Below, piece by piece: positions 40,630-50,142 of a stretch of 64,000 bases of DNA. The stretch covers positions 186,001 to 250,000 of the forward strand of contig NZ_NTHN02000001.1 in assembly GCF_002300555.2 (NCBI RefSeq), written 5' to 3'. Made by a program: the position numbers and the translations under genes. The first letter of the stretch is position 1. The number at the start of each line of letters is the position of its first letter. The stretch comes from Alloyangia mangrovi. Its GTDB lineage: Bacteria; Pseudomonadota; Alphaproteobacteria; Rhodobacterales; Rhodobacteraceae. The notes below the pieces were generated by a model. The model was not told where the DNA came from. It made no database searches and saw only the letters and a program-made list of their open reading frames with translations.

Positions 40630-41355
40630 GTGAACAGTCTCGATCCCACGAAGCCGCGCATGCGCACGCTGGCCCCCGTCGATGTCACGACGATTCAGGA
40701 ACGGGTCTACCAGAGCCTTCGGCTGGGGTTGCTCAAAGGAGAATTCCTTCCGGGCGAGCAGGTCACGATCCGCGGCCTTGCCGATGTTCTTGGAACCAGC
40801 CCCATGCCCGTGCGCGAAGCCGTGGCACGGCTGATCGCCGAGCGGGCGATCGAGCAATCGGGACCGCGCACCTTGCGCGTGGCGCCCTATCTCGCCACCG
40901 AGCACGAGAATTACATCCGTATCCGCATGCAACTCGAAGGTTATGCGGCAGAGCGCGCCGCGCGCGCGCCGCGAAATCCCGCGCTCATTGGCGAACTCCG
41001 CCGTCACAACGATGCCATGTCCGAGGCGGTGGAGGCAGGGGATTTTGAAGCGGCGCTGGCTGGCAATCAGGCGTTTCACTTCGAGCTCTACGGGGCCGCG
41101 GGCTATCCGCAACTGCTCGACATCATCTCGACCCTCTGGCTCCGGACCGGTCCCATTGTCGCCTCGGCGCGTCGGGACCAGGCGCTCTTCGAACGGCTGT
41201 TCAGGATCGGCGTGCGCATCCACGGCGACGCCATCGACGCGGTGGCGCAGCGGGATGGCGCTGCGGCGCGGTGGGCCGTAAATCTCGACATCCGCTCCTC
41301 GCACTTGGCGATCCGAAAATTCTACAAGACGAGCGTCGAGGCGCCGGCGAGATAG
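40630..41355 (+). CDS. GntR-family (FCD) transcriptional regulator
   Basis: About 241 residues from a GTG at 40630; ATG 40660 and an upstream ATG at 40516 are alternatives. The winged helix reads RVYQSLRLGLLKGEFLPGEQVTIRGLADVLGTSPMPVREAVARLIAERAIE. The FCD domain follows with RIRMQLEGYAAERAA and NQAFHFELYGAAGYPQLLDII. It is divergent from the Liv/BKACE operon, which it probably represses until a pathway intermediate binds. Confidence 0.87.
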   Translation: MNSLDPTKPRMRTLAPVDVTTIQERVYQSLRLGLLKGEFLPGEQVTIRGLADVLGTSPMPVREAVARLIAERAIEQSGPRTLRVAPYLATEHENYIRIRMQLEGYAAERAARAPRNPALIGELRRHNDAMSEAVEAGDFEAALAGNQAFHFELYGAAGYPQLLDIISTLWLRTGPIVASARRDQALFERLFRIGVRIHGDAIDAVAQRDGAAARWAVNLDIRSSHLAIRKFYKTSVEAPAR

Positions 41356-41631
41356 GCATCAGCGTGGCCTTCAAAACCGGGCGCGACCGCAGGTCCGGGC
41401 CAGCGGTCCTGCGGTGTCACTGAGAACCGGATCAGCCGTTGCGCCGGTGGCTCCGCAGCAAGTCCAATCTTCTGACGAAACAGGTTGGCACCAGCGCTGT
41501 TCTCTACAGACGATGCCTCATCGAGGCTGGGTTTCGGTGATGGGCCAGGCGCACTCCTCGAAGGCGCATGGTGCTGAACCAGGCCCTACGTCGGTAAGCT
41601 GCGAGTGGCCCATCGCCTCGGCTATTTTGCG

Positions 41632-42225
41632 CTATGCAATCAGCTTTGCGGTCACATCGACCAGACGCTTCGCCTGATGGCTGACAGATGCCTTGCCCGC
41701 CTCATCGAACTTTCCCGCATCGGCAGAGTAGCCGTATGGGTTCCCGCCTGACGCGTAGATGACATCGCTTGTGTAGCCCGGCGGCACGATAATGGCGCCC
41801 CAGTGCATGGCCGTCGTATAGAGCCCCAAAGTGGTGGCCTCTTGGCCGCCGTGCGGGTTCTGCGCGCTTGTGGTCGCGGTGATGGTCTTGCCCGCGAGCT
41901 TGCCCTCCGACCAGACGCCACCGAGTGTGTCGATGAAAGCTCGCAGTTGCGAGGCGGACTGGCCGTAGCGCGTCGGCGCGCTGAAAAAGTAGCCGTCCGC
42001 CCAAACCATGTCATCCGGGGTGACCACGGGAAGATCCGCCACTTTCTCAGCTTGTTCTTTCCAGGCCTCCTGGCCGTTTACAACCTCTTCGGGTGCGGTC
42101 TCGCGGACTCTGAGCAGCCGAACTTCGGCGCCTGCCTCCTTCGCGGCTTCGGCGGCCACCAGAGCGACTTGGTGATTGGTTCCGTAGGTCGAGTAGAAGA
42201 TTACTGCGATTTTTGGTTGTGCCAT
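41632..42225 (-). CDS. wrbA: NAD(P)H:quinone oxidoreductase, WrbA type
   Basis: A 197-residue flavodoxin-like FMN protein making two-electron reductions of quinones. The FMN phosphate loop [16 protein letters not shown] is at the N-terminus, followed by the diagnostic [28 protein letters not shown] and [20 protein letters not shown]. The start is ATG 42225; in-frame sequence upstream is not conserved. It stands alone, with 276 empty bases on its 3' side. Confidence 0.93.
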   Translation of the reverse strand: MAQPKIAVIFYSTYGTNHQVALVAAEAAKEAGAEVRLLRVRETAPEEVVNGQEAWKEQAEKVADLPVVTPDDMVWADGYFFSAPTRYGQSASQLRAFIDTLGGVWSEGKLAGKTITATTSAQNPHGGQEATTLGLYTTAMHWGAIIVPPGYTSDVIYASGGNPYGYSADAGKFDEAGKASVSHQAKRLVDVTAKLIA

Positions 42226-42469
42226 GGTCTCTCCTTCATTTTGCGGTCCAGGAATGCCGGAAGGCAGCGTGGAACGTCTTGCCGCCGTTTTGACCGGAAA
42301 TTCCGATCGGGCCCGTCCCGCGAACACTAGGTAGAGTGAATCCGGTCCAAGTCTTGGACGAAACCTGTTCGACGGCGTGTTGCCCCTTAGGGTCGCCGAT
42401 GGAGCTTAGGCGCGCGCGATTTCCGGGCGCGCCGTGGCGCGGTGTCTTGCTCACATCAGGTCGCCCGCC

Positions 42470-43765
42470 TCAGACGTAGCGGTTGACGATGTTCTCCAGG
42501 ACTTCCTGCCGGCCGGAGCGCGGTTGCGGGTCGATGCCCTCCGAGATCACCCGCTCCGAGATACTGTCCAGGTCGCTGAGGAGCATCGCCTGTGCCTCGG
42601 GCGTGTCCCAGCCGGCGTAGCGCTCGCGGCGCGGCGCCTCGAGGGCGTCGTCCTCGAGCATCCGGGCCGCTGCCTTGAAGCCGCGCGCGCAGATGTCCAT
42701 TGCCCCGGCGTGGCTGGAGATCAGGTCCTCGGGGTCCAGCGATTGCCGGCGCAGGCGGGCATCGAAGTTCGTGCCGCCGGTGGTGAAGCCGCCATCGCGC
42801 AGGATCTCGTAGTAGGCAAGCGCGGTCTCGGGCACGTTGTTGGGGAACTGGTCTGTGTCCCAGCCGGACTGGTAGTCGTTGCGATTCATGTCGATCGAGC
42901 CCAGCACGCCCAGCTCGCGCGCCAAGGCCAACTCGTGTTCGAAGCTGTGCCCGGCGAGAATGGCATGGCCCTGTTCGATATTGAGCTTCACTTCCTTCTC
43001 CAGCCCGAAGTCCTTGAGGAAGCCGTAGATCGTCGCCACGTCATAGTCGTACTGGTGCTTCGTTGGCTCCTGCGGCTTCGGTTCGATCAGGATGGTGCCG
43101 TCAAAACCGATCTTTCTGGCGTGATCGACCACCATGCACAGGAAGCGCCCGGCGTGTTCGCGCTCGCGGCCCATGTCGGTGTTGAGCAGCGTCTCGTAGC
43201 CCTCGCGCCCGCCCCAAAGCACGTAGTTCGCGCCCTTCAGCCGGTGCGTGGCGTCGAGGCAGGCCTTCACCGTGGCGGCTGACCAAGCGAAGACGTCGGG
43301 GTCGGGGTTGGTGGCCGCCCCGGCCATGAAGCGGCGGTTGCTGAACAGGTTCGCCGTGCCCCACAGCAGCCGGGTCTTCGAGGTCTCCATCTTCCGCTCG
43401 AAGATGTCGACGATTTCCTCGAAGTTGCGCAGGCTCTCGGAGAAGTTCGCGCCTTCGGGGCGGATGTCGGCATCGTGGAAGCAGAAAAAGGGCACGTTCA
43501 GCAGGTCGAACATCTCGAAGGCGACGTCGGCCTTGCGGCGCGCGGCGTCCATGTCCTCGCCGAACCACGGCCGATCGAACGTGCGCCCGCCGAAGGGATC
43601 GCCGCCCTCGAAGGCGAAGCTGTGCCAATAGGCGACAGCGAAGCGCAGGTGGTCCTCCATGCGCTTGCCCATGACGATTTCGTCGGGGTTGTAATGGCGG
43701 AAGCCGAGGTCTTCGCCCTCGGGGTCGAAACGCAGCGGTTTGAGGTCGCCAAAGAAGTCAGACAT
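42470..43765 (-). CDS. xylA: Xylose isomerase
   Basis: A 431-residue cytoplasmic enzyme converting D-xylose to D-xylulose. Catalytic and metal motifs are intact: [13 protein letters not shown] (His97, Asp100), [49 protein letters not shown] and [12 protein letters not shown]. The start is ATG 43765, eight bases after AAAGGA; an upstream ATG at 43780 is possible. It is the last gene of the thu-like CUT1 operon. Its partner xylB lies in the facing operon 17 kb away. Confidence 0.96.
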   Translation of the reverse strand: MSDFFGDLKPLRFDPEGEDLGFRHYNPDEIVMGKRMEDHLRFAVAYWHSFAFEGGDPFGGRTFDRPWFGEDMDAARRKADVAFEMFDLLNVPFFCFHDADIRPEGANFSESLRNFEEIVDIFERKMETSKTRLLWGTANLFSNRRFMAGAATNPDPDVFAWSAATVKACLDATHRLKGANYVLWGGREGYETLLNTDMGREREHAGRFLCMVVDHARKIGFDGTILIEPKPQEPTKHQYDYDVATIYGFLKDFGLEKEVKLNIEQGHAILAGHSFEHELALARELGVLGSIDMNRNDYQSGWDTDQFPNNVPETALAYYEILRDGGFTTGGTNFDARLRRQSLDPEDLISSHAGAMDICARGFKAAARMLEDDALEAPRRERYAGWDTPEAQAMLLSDLDSISERVISEGIDPQPRSGRQEVLENIVNRYV

Positions 43766-43841
43766 ATGCGGTCCTTTCATCGCCCCCGCGCCAATTGGAG
43801 GAGGCCAGGAAGTGTTGGGATGGGGCGTCGGCACGGCAGGG

Positions 43842-43858
43842 CCGGCGGCGCCCGCCGG
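43842..43858 (-). terminator. Hairpin between the ThuA-like gene and xylA
   Basis: CCGGCGG (43842-43848) pairs perfectly with CCGCCGG (43852-43858) across 3 bases, directly after the stop of the ThuA-like gene. It lacks a T tract; a processing or attenuation role is likely. Confidence 0.45.
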
Positions 43859-43861
43859 GGT

Positions 43862-44506
43862 TCAGCGCGCCGCCCAGAGCAGGCCGCGACGCAGGATTTC
43901 CTTCATCTGGGGCACCTCGAATTCAGAGGCGACATGGCCGAGCGCCGAGTAGAACACCCGTGCCCGCCCGTACTTGTGCTTCCAGACCACCGGCATGACC
44001 GTCCCCTTTGCCCAGGGGGCGTGCTCGCCGGTGAAGGTCGTGGTCGCCAGCACCTCGATGCCGGGATCGACGTGCAGGTAATATTGCTCGGAGTGGTAGT
44101 CGAAATCACCGATGCCTTCGACCAGCGGATCGTCGGGCCGGGTGATCTCGACCCGGTAGTCGATGATGTTGCCCGGGTGGGCCACCCATTGCCCGCCGAC
44201 CATGAACTGATAGGCGGGTTCCATGCGGAAGGTGTCGCCCATACCGCCGTGGAAGCCGCCGAGCCCGGTGCCCGCCTCGACCGCCGCCACAAGGTTCGCC
44301 AGCTCGTCCTTGCCGACCTGCACCTGAGTGATGACCGGCACGATGAGATCATAGTGCCCGAGCCCGTCTTCGGCGAGCACCGCGGTTCCCTCCTCGCGCC
44401 TTGTGTCGAACCCCTCGGCCCGCAGCATGTCCTCGACGATGGCGGAGCAGGCCTCGGGCTCGTGCCCCTCCCAGCCGCCCCAGAAGATGAGTGCCGTCTT
44501 GCTCAT
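43862..44506 (-). CDS. ThuA domain-containing protein
   Basis: A 214-residue protein of the ThuA fold, related to class I glutamine amidotransferases. It contains LIFWGGWEGHEPEACSAIVE, VPVITQVQVGKDELANLV, GLGGFHGGMGDTFR and HSEQYYLHVDP. In rhizobia ThuA works with the Gfo/Idh enzyme ThuB on 3-keto-disaccharides. Here it overlaps a Gfo/Idh gene by 4 bases, the same pairing. The substrate here is more likely a xylo-oligosaccharide or related glycoside, judged by the GH43 and xylA neighbours. Confidence 0.85.
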   Translation of the reverse strand: MSKTALIFWGGWEGHEPEACSAIVEDMLRAEGFDTRREEGTAVLAEDGLGHYDLIVPVITQVQVGKDELANLVAAVEAGTGLGGFHGGMGDTFRMEPAYQFMVGGQWVAHPGNIIDYRVEITRPDDPLVEGIGDFDYHSEQYYLHVDPGIEVLATTTFTGEHAPWAKGTVMPVVWKHKYGRARVFYSALGHVASEFEVPQMKEILRRGLLWAAR

Positions 44507-45612
44507 GCCGCCTCCGCTGCGCTGATGTCTCCGATGGCGCCGCCCGGGCGCATCGCCGCCGGGCGCTCGCAAGTGGTCTGCAGAGCGATGGCCTGCCCGC
44601 TCTCGGCTGAGGCCAGCAGCGTCTCGATCACCTCGAGAGCGTGCAGTGCCAGTGCACCGCTGGCGCGGTGCGGCCTGCCGGCCAGGATCGCTGCGGCCAT
44701 CTCGGCAAGGCCGAGCCCGCGGTAATTGCCGTCGCCGTGGGCGTGGGTGGTGGGCTGGTCCTGCCAGTCCGCGCCGTAGAGCCGCACCGTGCCGTCGAAG
44801 CGGTTCGGATCGGGAATGATCAGCGAGCCCTCGGTGCCGTATAGCTCGAGCGGCGCGTGGCCGTGGGCCTTCACGTCGAAACTGGTGACGAGTTGCACCA
44901 GCGCGCCGCCCGCGAATTCGAGGACGCCGGTCACATGCGTCGGGGTCTCGACCGGCACCGACTGGCCAGCGCGCGGACCGGTGGCGATGATCCGGCTGTC
45001 GCGGCCGCGCGCCGCCAGCGCGGTGACCCGGCGCACCGGCCCCAGAAGGGCGATCATCGCGGTGATGTAGTAGGGGCCCATGTCGAAGAGCGGCCCGGCT
45101 CCCGGCCCGGCGTAGTAGAAATCGGGATTGGGGTGCCAGCGCTCGTGCCCGGCGAGCATCAGCGTCGCCGTGCCGGCGGTGGGTGTGCCGATCCGCCCGG
45201 CGTCGAGCAGCGCGCGGCCGCTCTGATGCGCGCCGCCGAGAAAGGTGTCGGGGGCGCAGCCGACCCGCAGGCCGCGTGCTTCGGCGGCCTCGACCAGGCG
45301 CCGCGCGTCCGCGGTGCTGCCGGCGAGCGGCTTTTCCGAATAGACGTGCTTGCCCGCTTCCAGCGCCGCCAGCCCCAACTCGACATGCGCCGCCGGGATG
45401 GTGAGATTGAGCACGATGTCGATGTCGTCCCGCGCCATCAGCTCGGCGGGGGTCATCGCCTGCACGCCATGCGCCTCTGCCTTGGCGCGCGCGGCATCGA
45501 GGTTGAGATCCGCGACGGCCCGCAGTTCGATCTGCGGAAACAGCGCGGCGTTGCTCAGGTAGATCTCGCTGATGACGCCGCAGCCGACGACGCCCACTCC
45601 CAACGCGGTCAT
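44503..45612 (-). CDS. Gfo/Idh/MocA-family sugar dehydrogenase (ThuB-like)
   Basis: A 369-residue NAD(P)-dependent dehydrogenase. The Rossmann start is GVGVVGCGVISEIYLSNAALFP, followed by the family lysine motif YSEKPLAGSTADA and the substrate domain FDMGPYYITAMIALLGPV. Such enzymes oxidise sugar hydroxyls, often at C1 or C3. Four-base overlaps on both sides (ATPase upstream, ThuA-like downstream) place it firmly in the operon. Confidence 0.88.
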   Translation of the reverse strand: MTALGVGVVGCGVISEIYLSNAALFPQIELRAVADLNLDAARAKAEAHGVQAMTPAELMARDDIDIVLNLTIPAAHVELGLAALEAGKHVYSEKPLAGSTADARRLVEAAEARGLRVGCAPDTFLGGAHQSGRALLDAGRIGTPTAGTATLMLAGHERWHPNPDFYYAGPGAGPLFDMGPYYITAMIALLGPVRRVTALAARGRDSRIIATGPRAGQSVPVETPTHVTGVLEFAGGALVQLVTSFDVKAHGHAPLELYGTEGSLIIPDPNRFDGTVRLYGADWQDQPTTHAHGDGNYRGLGLAEMAAAILAGRPHRASGALALHALEVIETLLASAESGQAIALQTTCERPAAMRPGGAIGDISAAEAA

Positions 45613-46619
45613 GATGTCTGCTCCATCCGGTTTCCGTCCTTGTCAAAAAGGTGAAGGTTGCCCGGCTCGGGGCTCAGGAAGAGCCGCTCCCCGGCATTGA
45701 GGCGCATGTTGCCCGGCAAGCGCACGGTGATCTCTCCAAGGGCGCCCGCATCGGCATAGACCACGGTGTCGGCGCCCAGTGTCTCGACAACCTTGGCAGT
45801 CGCGGGCCAGTCGCCGGACTCGTGGTCGGCGCGCAGGTGCTCGGGGCGGATGCCGACGGTCTTCACGTCGTGCCGGCCGATGGCCTCGCCCGGCAGCAGG
45901 TTCATCTTCGGCGAGCCGATGAAGCCGGCGACGAACTCGGTCATGGGGCGGTCGTAGAGCTCCATTGGCGCGCCGACCTGCTCGATCCGGCCACGGTTCA
46001 TCACCACGATCTGGTCGGCGAGGGTCATCGCCTCGACCTGGTCGTGGGTGACATAGATCATCGTCGCGTCGAGAGACTGGTGCAGCTGCGCCAGCTCCAC
46101 CCGCATCTGCCCGCGCAGCGCGGCGTCGAGGTTCGACAACGGCTCGTCGAAGAGGAACACCTTCGGCTGGCGCACGATCGAACGGCCGATGGCGACGCGC
46201 TGGCGCTGGCCACCCGAAAGCTGCCCCGGCTTGCGGTCGAGATAGTCCTCGAGCGCGAGGATCCGCGCCGCCTCGGCCACCCGCGCCTCGCGCTCGGCGG
46301 CGGGGGTCTTGGCCAGGCGCAGGCCGAAGTCGATGTTCTGCGCCACGGTCATGTGCGGGAAGAGCGCATAGCTCTGGAACACCATCGAGATGCCCCGGTC
46401 CGACGGTTCGGCGAAAGTCACGTCCTCGCCGCCGATCATGACCTCGCCGTCGCTCGGCATCTCGAGGCCCGAGATGATGCGCAGCAGCGTGGACTTGCCG
46501 CAGCCCGAGGGGCCGACAAGCACGGTGAAGGACCCGTCGGGCACCGTCAGTGACATGTCGGGAATGACGGTCAGCGCCCCGAATTTCTTGGTGATGTTGC
46601 TCAGGCGGACTTCAGCCAT
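45609..46619 (-). CDS. CUT1 sugar ABC transporter ATPase (UgpC/MalK type)
   Basis: A 336-residue ATPase with Walker [10 protein letters not shown], the Q-loop VFQSYALFPHMTV, signature LSGGQRQRVAIGRSI, Walker B FLFDEPLSNLDA and H-loop VTHDQVEAMTLAD. A C-terminal TOBE-type regulatory domain begins near residue 240 (GIRPEHLRAD). It works with the two permeases and binding protein at 48305-51405 and lies after the GH43 gene in the same operon. Confidence 0.94.
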   Translation of the reverse strand: MAEVRLSNITKKFGALTVIPDMSLTVPDGSFTVLVGPSGCGKSTLLRIISGLEMPSDGEVMIGGEDVTFAEPSDRGISMVFQSYALFPHMTVAQNIDFGLRLAKTPAAEREARVAEAARILALEDYLDRKPGQLSGGQRQRVAIGRSIVRQPKVFLFDEPLSNLDAALRGQMRVELAQLHQSLDATMIYVTHDQVEAMTLADQIVVMNRGRIEQVGAPMELYDRPMTEFVAGFIGSPKMNLLPGEAIGRHDVKTVGIRPEHLRADHESGDWPATAKVVETLGADTVVYADAGALGEITVRLPGNMRLNAGERLFLSPEPGNLHLFDKDGNRMEQTS

Positions 46620-46640
46620 GGGTGCGGCTCCTTGCGTTCG

Positions 46641-48308
46641 TCATGCCAAGGTCTCGTTGGGCTCGTAGGTGAAATGCAGGAAGTCGGCGGGGCGGCCGCG
46701 CCCAGAGGTGTCATGCGCGCACATCCCGACGAAGGCACCGGTGAAGTTGTTGCCCGGCCCGTTGCCCGCCTCGTCCGAGATCGCCGATTGGTCGAGCGTG
46801 ATGCCGAGGTCGTGCCACTCCGCGCCCTCGCTGAGCGCGTAGCGGAAGCGCAGGCTGGCGCCGTTGACGTCCATTCCGAGCCTGACCGTGCCAGAGGCGG
46901 GCAGGGGAATCGGCGCGATGGGGTAGCTCACCCGCGCGTCGGGCCAGTCGGCGGCGCAGCTGTAGACCGTCAGCAGCCGGTTGCCCGTCGCGTCGGCGGT
47001 GACTGCGAGGTAGTGGAACTTGAACCGTCCGTACCACGAGATCAGCCCGGCGAACTGCTGGTAGTCGCCCGGGGCGACGTCGATCTCGGTCTCGGCAGAG
47101 AAGGCAAGGTCGGTCTGCCGCCGCGCCACCAGCGCGTGGTCGAACTGCGAGCCGGGAGACTCGCGCCCGAAAAGGCGCAGTGCGCCGGGGCGCTCGGACA
47201 GCGAGAAGAGCCGCTCGGGCTCGGGGCTGCGCAGCCACTGCAACGGCTGCGGCAGCGCGCCGGGGGCAAAGGTCAGCCGGGCGGGCTCGGGCTCGAACCT
47301 GTGCTCAGGCAGATCCGGCGCCGCCACCGAGGCGGCGGGCACGCAGCCGCCGTGGGCGAGGCGGGGAAACTCTCCCTCGGGCCAGACCAGCTTCTGGATC
47401 GCCGTCTCGCGGCCCAGCGGCGAGCGGCGCACGTCGTCGGCGTGGATGCCCTTTGCGCGGCCGGTTTCGATCCCGCGGGTCTCGTCCAGCGGCCGCGAGC
47501 AGAGGTGTAAGAGGTAGTGTTCGCCGTCCTGCGTCTCGACGATGTCGGCGTGACCGGCGCGCTGCAAATAGGCGTCGGGTGCGTCCTTCGACGTGAGCAG
47601 GTGCTTGGCCGGGTCGGTCTCGTAGGGGCCGAGCAGATCGCGCGAGCGGGCCATGGTCGCCGCGTGGTCGTAGCCGGTGCCGCCCTCGGCGGTCAGCAGG
47701 TAATACCAGCCGTCGCGGCGGTAGAGATGCGGGCCTTCGGTCAGCTTGTGGTCGGTGCCGCGATAGATGTTGTGCACAGGGCCGGTGAGGCGCTGCTCGT
47801 CCACCGAATACTCCTGGCACACAATCCCGCCGAACCGGTCGCCGCCGGTCTGGTTGTGGTCCCAGATCATGTTGAGCAGCCACTTGCGCCCGTCCTCGTC
47901 GTGGAACAGCGAGGGATCGAAGCCCGACGAATTGAGGTAGATCGGGTCGGACCACGGCCCGTCCACCGAGGGGGCGGTGACGAGGTAATTGTGGCTGTCC
48001 TTCCATGCGCCATCGCGGCGCTTCACGTCGGTGTAGATAAGCCAGAAGAGGCCGTCGGCATGGGTGAGGCAGGGCGCCCAGACCCCGCCGGAGTCGGGAT
48101 CGCCGCGCATGTCGAGCTGCGACGCGCGCTCCAGCGGGCGCTTGGCCAGTCGCCAGTTGCGCAGGTCGCGCGAGTAGTGGATCTGCACGCCCGGGTACCA
48201 CTCGAAGGTCGAGGTGGCGATGTAGTAGTCGTCGCCCACCCGCACGATCGACGGGTCGGGGTTGAACCCGGGAAGGATCGGATTCCGGATCTCGGTCATT
48301 GAAGTCAT
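46641..48308 (-). CDS. Glycoside hydrolase family 43 beta-xylosidase
   Basis: A 555-residue enzyme. The five-bladed propeller begins RNPILPGFNPDPSIVRVGDDYYIATS, with catalytic-base Asp18. The pKa-modulating Asp is likely in SSGFDPSLFHDEDG and the acid Glu in HKLTEGPHLYRRDGWYYLL. A beta-sandwich C-terminal domain (about 340-555; ISWYGRFKFHYLAVTADATG) is typical of the xylosidase subfamily. There is no signal peptide, so it acts in the cytoplasm on imported xylo-oligosaccharides. ATG 48308 overlaps the permease stop; 48299 is an alternative. Confidence 0.93.
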   Translation of the reverse strand: MTSMTEIRNPILPGFNPDPSIVRVGDDYYIATSTFEWYPGVQIHYSRDLRNWRLAKRPLERASQLDMRGDPDSGGVWAPCLTHADGLFWLIYTDVKRRDGAWKDSHNYLVTAPSVDGPWSDPIYLNSSGFDPSLFHDEDGRKWLLNMIWDHNQTGGDRFGGIVCQEYSVDEQRLTGPVHNIYRGTDHKLTEGPHLYRRDGWYYLLTAEGGTGYDHAATMARSRDLLGPYETDPAKHLLTSKDAPDAYLQRAGHADIVETQDGEHYLLHLCSRPLDETRGIETGRAKGIHADDVRRSPLGRETAIQKLVWPEGEFPRLAHGGCVPAASVAAPDLPEHRFEPEPARLTFAPGALPQPLQWLRSPEPERLFSLSERPGALRLFGRESPGSQFDHALVARRQTDLAFSAETEIDVAPGDYQQFAGLISWYGRFKFHYLAVTADATGNRLLTVYSCAADWPDARVSYPIAPIPLPASGTVRLGMDVNGASLRFRYALSEGAEWHDLGITLDQSAISDEAGNGPGNNFTGAFVGMCAHDTSGRGRPADFLHFTYEPNETLA

Positions 48309-49135
48309 CCTTTGACGGCGCCGCCGGTCAGTCCCGCGACGATGTATTTCTGCGCAGCGAGGAAGAAGACGATGGCTGGCACCAGAGTGAGCGTCACGAA
48401 GGCCAGGGTGCGGTTCCATTCGGTGACGTATTCACCGCGGAACTGCATCATGCCGAGCGGCCAGGTGAAGACCTCGCGCGAGTTCAGCACGACCAGCGGC
48501 AAGAGGAAGTTGTTCCAGCTCTGCACGAAGACGAAGACGCCCACTGTCGCCAGGATCGGTGCCGAGAGTGGCAGTGTGAAGCGCCAGAAGAACCGCACGT
48601 ATCCGCAGCCGTCGATATAGGCGGCCTCGAAAAGCTCCTTGGGGAGCTGCTCGAAGAAGGTACGGAAGAGCAGGATCGCCAGCGACAGCGAAAAGGCGGT
48701 CTGCGGCAGGATCACTGCCCACCATGTGTCGAGCAGCCCCACGTCGCGCACCTTGATGAAAAGCGGCAGGATCGCCGTCGCGAAGGGGAACATCAGCCCC
48801 AGCAGCAGGTACGAGAACAGCATCCGCGAGCCGAAGAACTTGATCTGCGCAAAGACGTAGGCTGCGGCCGCCCCGACGATCAGCGTGAGCACCACGGCCA
48901 CCGAGGAGATCAGCATCGAGTTGCCGAGATACCGCCAGAAGGCCGGGTCGGCGACGATGGAGCCGTAGAACTCCCAGTTCCAGCTTGCCGGCAGGGCGAA
49001 GGCGTTGGTGCGGATCTCGGCGTTGCTCTTGAAGCCGCCGAGCACCGTCGCCACCATCGGCGCGAGCACGAAGCTCGCCACCAGGCACAGGAAGGCGACG
49101 CGGAGGATGTTGCGAAGCAGGTGGCCGCGGGTCAT
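48305..49135 (-). CDS. CUT1 sugar ABC permease (MalG type)
   Basis: A 276-residue permease with six hydrophobic helices. The EAA loop is EQLPKELFEAAYIDGCGYVRFFWRFTLPLSAPIL. The N-terminus is LLRNILRVAFLCLVASFVLAP. It shares 4-base overlaps with both the partner permease upstream and GH43 downstream. Confidence 0.92.
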   Translation of the reverse strand: MTRGHLLRNILRVAFLCLVASFVLAPMVATVLGGFKSNAEIRTNAFALPASWNWEFYGSIVADPAFWRYLGNSMLISSVAVVLTLIVGAAAAYVFAQIKFFGSRMLFSYLLLGLMFPFATAILPLFIKVRDVGLLDTWWAVILPQTAFSLSLAILLFRTFFEQLPKELFEAAYIDGCGYVRFFWRFTLPLSAPILATVGVFVFVQSWNNFLLPLVVLNSREVFTWPLGMMQFRGEYVTEWNRTLAFVTLTLVPAIVFFLAAQKYIVAGLTGGAVKG

Positions 49136-50058
49136 GCCTTGTCGCCTTTCATGAAGAAGCGCTGGTAGAAGACCGCAACGGTGATCGCCGCGACGAAGAG
49201 GATCACCCCGACGGCGCTGCCGAAACCAATGTTCAGGCGTGTCAGGCCGAAGGTATAAAGGTAGGTGACGATCGTGTGGGTCTGGTTGGACGGTCCGCCG
49301 TTGGTCAGCGGGATGATGACGTCGAAGACCTGCAGCGCGCCGATGATGGCGAAGAAGGCGCTGACGATGATTGCCGGCTTGATGTGCGGGATTTGCACGT
49401 AGCGCACGATCTGCAGCCGCTTGGCGCCCTCGATCCGCCCGGCCTCGATGAGATCCTCGGGGACCGATTGCAGCGCGGCGATGTAGATCATCATGTGAAA
49501 GCCGAAGTACTTCCAGACGATCACGGTCATCACCGCGACGAAGGCCCAGTCCCGGTCGGCGAGGATGAAAATGCTGTCCATGCCGAGCGACTGTGCGATC
49601 GAGGCGGTTACGCCGTAGTTGCCGTCGAACACGAAGCTCCAGATCAGGCCTGCGGCCACCTCGGCGAGGATGTAGGGCAGGAAGAAGATCAGCCGGAACA
49701 CGGCGTTGGTCGGCGTTTTGCGAAAGATCAGCAGCGCCAGCACCAGCGCCAGAGGCATCTGGAACAGCAGCGAGACCGCGACGATCTTCACCGTGTTGCC
49801 GACCGCCTTGTGAAAGATCGAATGACCCGCGATCCGTTGGTAATTCTCCAGCCCGACGAAGTCGGTTGGCGCGCCGTAGCCGTTCCAGTTGAAGAACGAG
49901 TAGTATCCGGACTCGCCGAGCGGCAGGATCACGAAGAGGGTGAAGAGGATCAGCGCAGGAGGCAGCAGGATCAGGACGGCGCTGACGCGACCGTTTCCGA
50001 GGCTGCGGCGCAGGCGTTCGGACGCCGGCAATCTCCGGCTGGCGGCGGCAGTGGCCAT
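49132..50058 (-). CDS. CUT1 sugar ABC permease (MalF type)
   Basis: A 308-residue permease. A basic N-terminus is followed by VLILLPPALILFTLFVILPLG, periplasmic loop sequence SFFNWNGYGAPTDFVGLENY (the common Y-x-F-x2-W-N-G pattern), and the EAA loop SVPEDLIEAGRIEGAKRLQIVRYVQIPHIKPAI. It forms the channel with the MalG-type gene that overlaps it. Confidence 0.92.
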   Translation of the reverse strand: MATAAASRRLPASERLRRSLGNGRVSAVLILLPPALILFTLFVILPLGESGYYSFFNWNGYGAPTDFVGLENYQRIAGHSIFHKAVGNTVKIVAVSLLFQMPLALVLALLIFRKTPTNAVFRLIFFLPYILAEVAAGLIWSFVFDGNYGVTASIAQSLGMDSIFILADRDWAFVAVMTVIVWKYFGFHMMIYIAALQSVPEDLIEAGRIEGAKRLQIVRYVQIPHIKPAIIVSAFFAIIGALQVFDVIIPLTNGGPSNQTHTIVTYLYTFGLTRLNIGFGSAVGVILFVAAITVAVFYQRFFMKGDKA

Positions 50059-50096
50059 GCCAGTCTCCGGTATGTCAGGAAGGGTTCGGTTCGGAT

Positions 50097-50125
50097 GCCG
50101 CGCGCCGAGAGGGACGGCGCGCGGC
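50097..50125 (-). terminator. Perfect hairpin after the CUT1 binding-protein gene
   Basis: An 11-bp perfect stem (50097-50107 pairing with 50115-50125) with a 7-base loop, between the binding protein and its first permease. There is no T tract. It is comparable to the hairpins after the other binding-protein genes in the window. Confidence 0.65.
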
Positions 50126-50142
50126 GCTCTGGGAGGGGGGCG